Positions 62,500 through 64,000 of a stretch of DNA of 64,000 nucleotides are shown in pieces; positions within the stretch are counted from its first letter, which is position 1; each line of letters starts with the position of its first letter. The stretch spans positions 2,418,001-2,482,000 of the forward strand of contig NC_051129.1 in NCBI RefSeq assembly GCF_014839805.1. The letters run 5' to 3'. The notes under the pieces were generated by a model, which was not told the origin of the DNA, made no database searches, and was given only the letters and a program-made list of their open reading frames with translations. This DNA is from Manduca sexta. Its lineage: Eukaryota; Arthropoda; Insecta; Lepidoptera; Sphingidae. Made by a program: the position numbers and the translations under genes.

Positions 62500-63288
62500 T
62501 AAGTAGGTTATCTCTTTCTCAGTTCAAGGTCATAATGACCTTATCTTATATGTTTTTATTTTTTAGGCCCTTATCTATACTTATTTAAATTTGATAGAAG
62601 AATCAACACATCCATAGATATCTGTATATTTTTTTTGACTCCAATGCATAGTAAATTTTAAGTCTGTTTCTATGGTAATCCCGAATAATAATCGCATTTT
62701 CAACAAATATCTAGATTTATCTGCCAATATCCAGTTTGCCGGTAGCTCACCAACATATCAGCACAATGTCTTGATAGTGTTTATACTTATGTGTACGGAG
62801 CTTAAGAGCGGCAACATCGCATGTTGCCGGCGCAGTGAACACTGAGTTGAGCGGTGTGAGCGGTGAGCACTGAACCGCGCGCGGTTGCCAAATACACAGC
62901 CCGTCCTAACTCCCTTGTCGGGTTATGTTAGGTCTGTCTTGACTCTCGTTGATAGGTTGACTTTAACATTTGACTAAAAATGTCTCTTTCCAACCAATAG
63001 TAATACCTACCACATGAATAACAGCAAGTTCGTTTTTATAACTAGCAGTCGTCGCCAACCCGAGTTTGCGCCGTTGCCAAACTTCTGGATTTTAACCCAT
63101 CCGCCAACTTCTCTTGGTACGGTGTGATGACTACTGTCATGTTATCGATCCCATTAATTTATAACAAATAGCACATATTTATTTAAATAACTTCTAACCA
63201 TAGTATAGAAAATCAAAAATAATATTTTCAATCCAATAAAGATAATTTATACTTAATCTTCTTATACCTTCTCTTGCAAAGGTTTTTA
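62500..63288. other. Non-coding, presumed first intron of a downstream gene
   Basis: It has a 9-bp-arm hairpin (CGGCAACAT / ATGTTGCCG) at 62,811-62,831 and a GC-rich patch to 62,905. Nothing else is recognised. Confidence 0.35.
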
Positions 63289-63709
63289 TGCATGCATAAC
63301 GTGACCAGGCGTCCCGTTTTGAACGGGACCGTCCCTTTTTTCGGTAATCTGTCCCGGTGTCCCCACAAAAAACTCGGGGACACAAAATTGTCCCATTTTT
63401 CGAAACCGTGCAAAAATTTAAGCACCGACCGGGCTGCTACTTGCCTTTAACGCCTACGAATCTTTTCTCTAATGAATAAAAATGTGAACATCTAAAAAAA
63501 CTCAGTTACAGATTCCAGTTCTAAAAGCGATGTTGATAACTAATATCATATATTAAAAATAAACCAGCTGTAATAAAACAAAATTTGTTCTTCAAAAAAA
63601 AAATGAATAAAACTGAACATTTTTTTTTCCATTTAGAACCTATACTTGACGTAAATAAATCGATGTCCCGTTTTCAGATAAAAAAATAAATGGTCACGTT
63701 ATGCATGCA
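63289..63709. mobile_element. Candidate non-autonomous element with 19-bp perfect inverted ends
   Basis: The ends TGCATGCATAACGTGACCA (63,289-63,307) and its complement (63,691-63,709) match at all 19 positions. Next to the left end lies a short palindrome GTCCCGTTTTGAACGGGAC, and GTCCCGTTTTC recurs near the right end. There is no transposase frame and no clear target duplication. The superfamily is undetermined. Confidence 0.65.
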
Positions 63710-63804
63710 ATGTCGCGTTAACAAGTAGCCACAGAAGTTTATGCAAGATTGAGAGTTAAGACTCAAGTATCGAAAAATAAACATTTTTTTATACTGCCCC
63801 GATA

Positions 63805-63982
63805 AAGTGCATCTAATTGTTAGCGAAGTGTGGTTCAGATAGAGTGTCAAATGACGAACCAATCGACACAATTATTTATGCCGGCCTGTTTGAAACATTT
63901 AAGTGGGCCATTATGGTGAGTTTGACACCACGTGATGGCCGTCGTTAACCGGCAGGAAGCAAATATCCTACCATCAGTTATT
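63805..63982 (-). repeat. Rep-C copy, diverged
   Basis: It has ATTTATGCCGGCCTGTTTG, AAGTGGGCCATTATGG and ATATCCTACCATCAG at the right edge of the window. Confidence 0.7.
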
Positions 63983-64000
63983 TTCATATTAATTTAATTT

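Noticed and set aside
62290..62502. 70-codon plus-strand frame as a protein
   Set aside because: No domain or conserved feature is visible. The block is better explained as a non-coding first exon.
1..64000. CRISPR arrays, operons or prokaryotic features
   Set aside because: There is no regular spacer pattern. Introns, SINEs and maT/hAT elements show a eukaryotic, insect genome.

Overview
The window looks like an AT-rich piece of a lepidopteran (moth or butterfly) nuclear genome. The evidence is two spliced protein-coding genes with GT-AG introns, and many short interspersed repeats whose consensus I recognise as typical of Lepidoptera: two tRNA-derived SINE families, 3' ends of RTE-type LINEs, a mariner-like maT element and hAT-type MITEs. 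There are no bacterial operons, rRNA genes, intact tRNA genes or CRISPR arrays. Repeat labels used here (SINE-A, SINE-B, Rep-C, Rep-D, Rep-E, Rep-F, Rep-G) are my own.

Region 1-45,656 has no protein-coding exon that I can support. It is AT-rich non-coding DNA, probably intergenic or a long intron upstream of the zinc-finger gene. It is studded with repeat copies and holds one decayed 1.3 kb maT transposon (21,725-23,029). A few GC-rich islands stand out (about 8.8, 10.5-11.8, 16.7-17.7, 18.3, 33.5 and 37.3 kb) and could be promoters or enhancers.

Region 45,657-about 55,230 holds the 3' part of a plus-strand C2H2 zinc-finger transcription factor gene. Two consecutive large coding exons (A, 45,657-46,903; B, 46,930-47,843) are tandem duplicates. 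They start in the same splice phase, share a pre-finger motif and encode nearly identical finger arrays (4 and 5 fingers). They look like alternative 3' coding exons. About 7.4 kb of repeat-poor DNA follows, probably a very long 3'UTR; it has two Pumilio-type sites, strong inverted repeats near 50.5-51.0 kb and a distal AATAAA at 55,209.

Region 55,231-57,343 is the short gap between two convergent genes. It holds CTCF-like sites, a 50-nt near-perfect palindrome and a hAT MITE with an 8-bp target duplication. Region 57,384-61,130 (minus strand) is a complete 7-exon gene encoding a 356-residue protein that I identify as TEFM, the mitochondrial transcription elongation factor. Region 61,131-64,000 probably contains the divergent first exon of a further plus-strand gene (about 62,330-62,499) and a 421-bp element with 19-bp perfect inverted ends.
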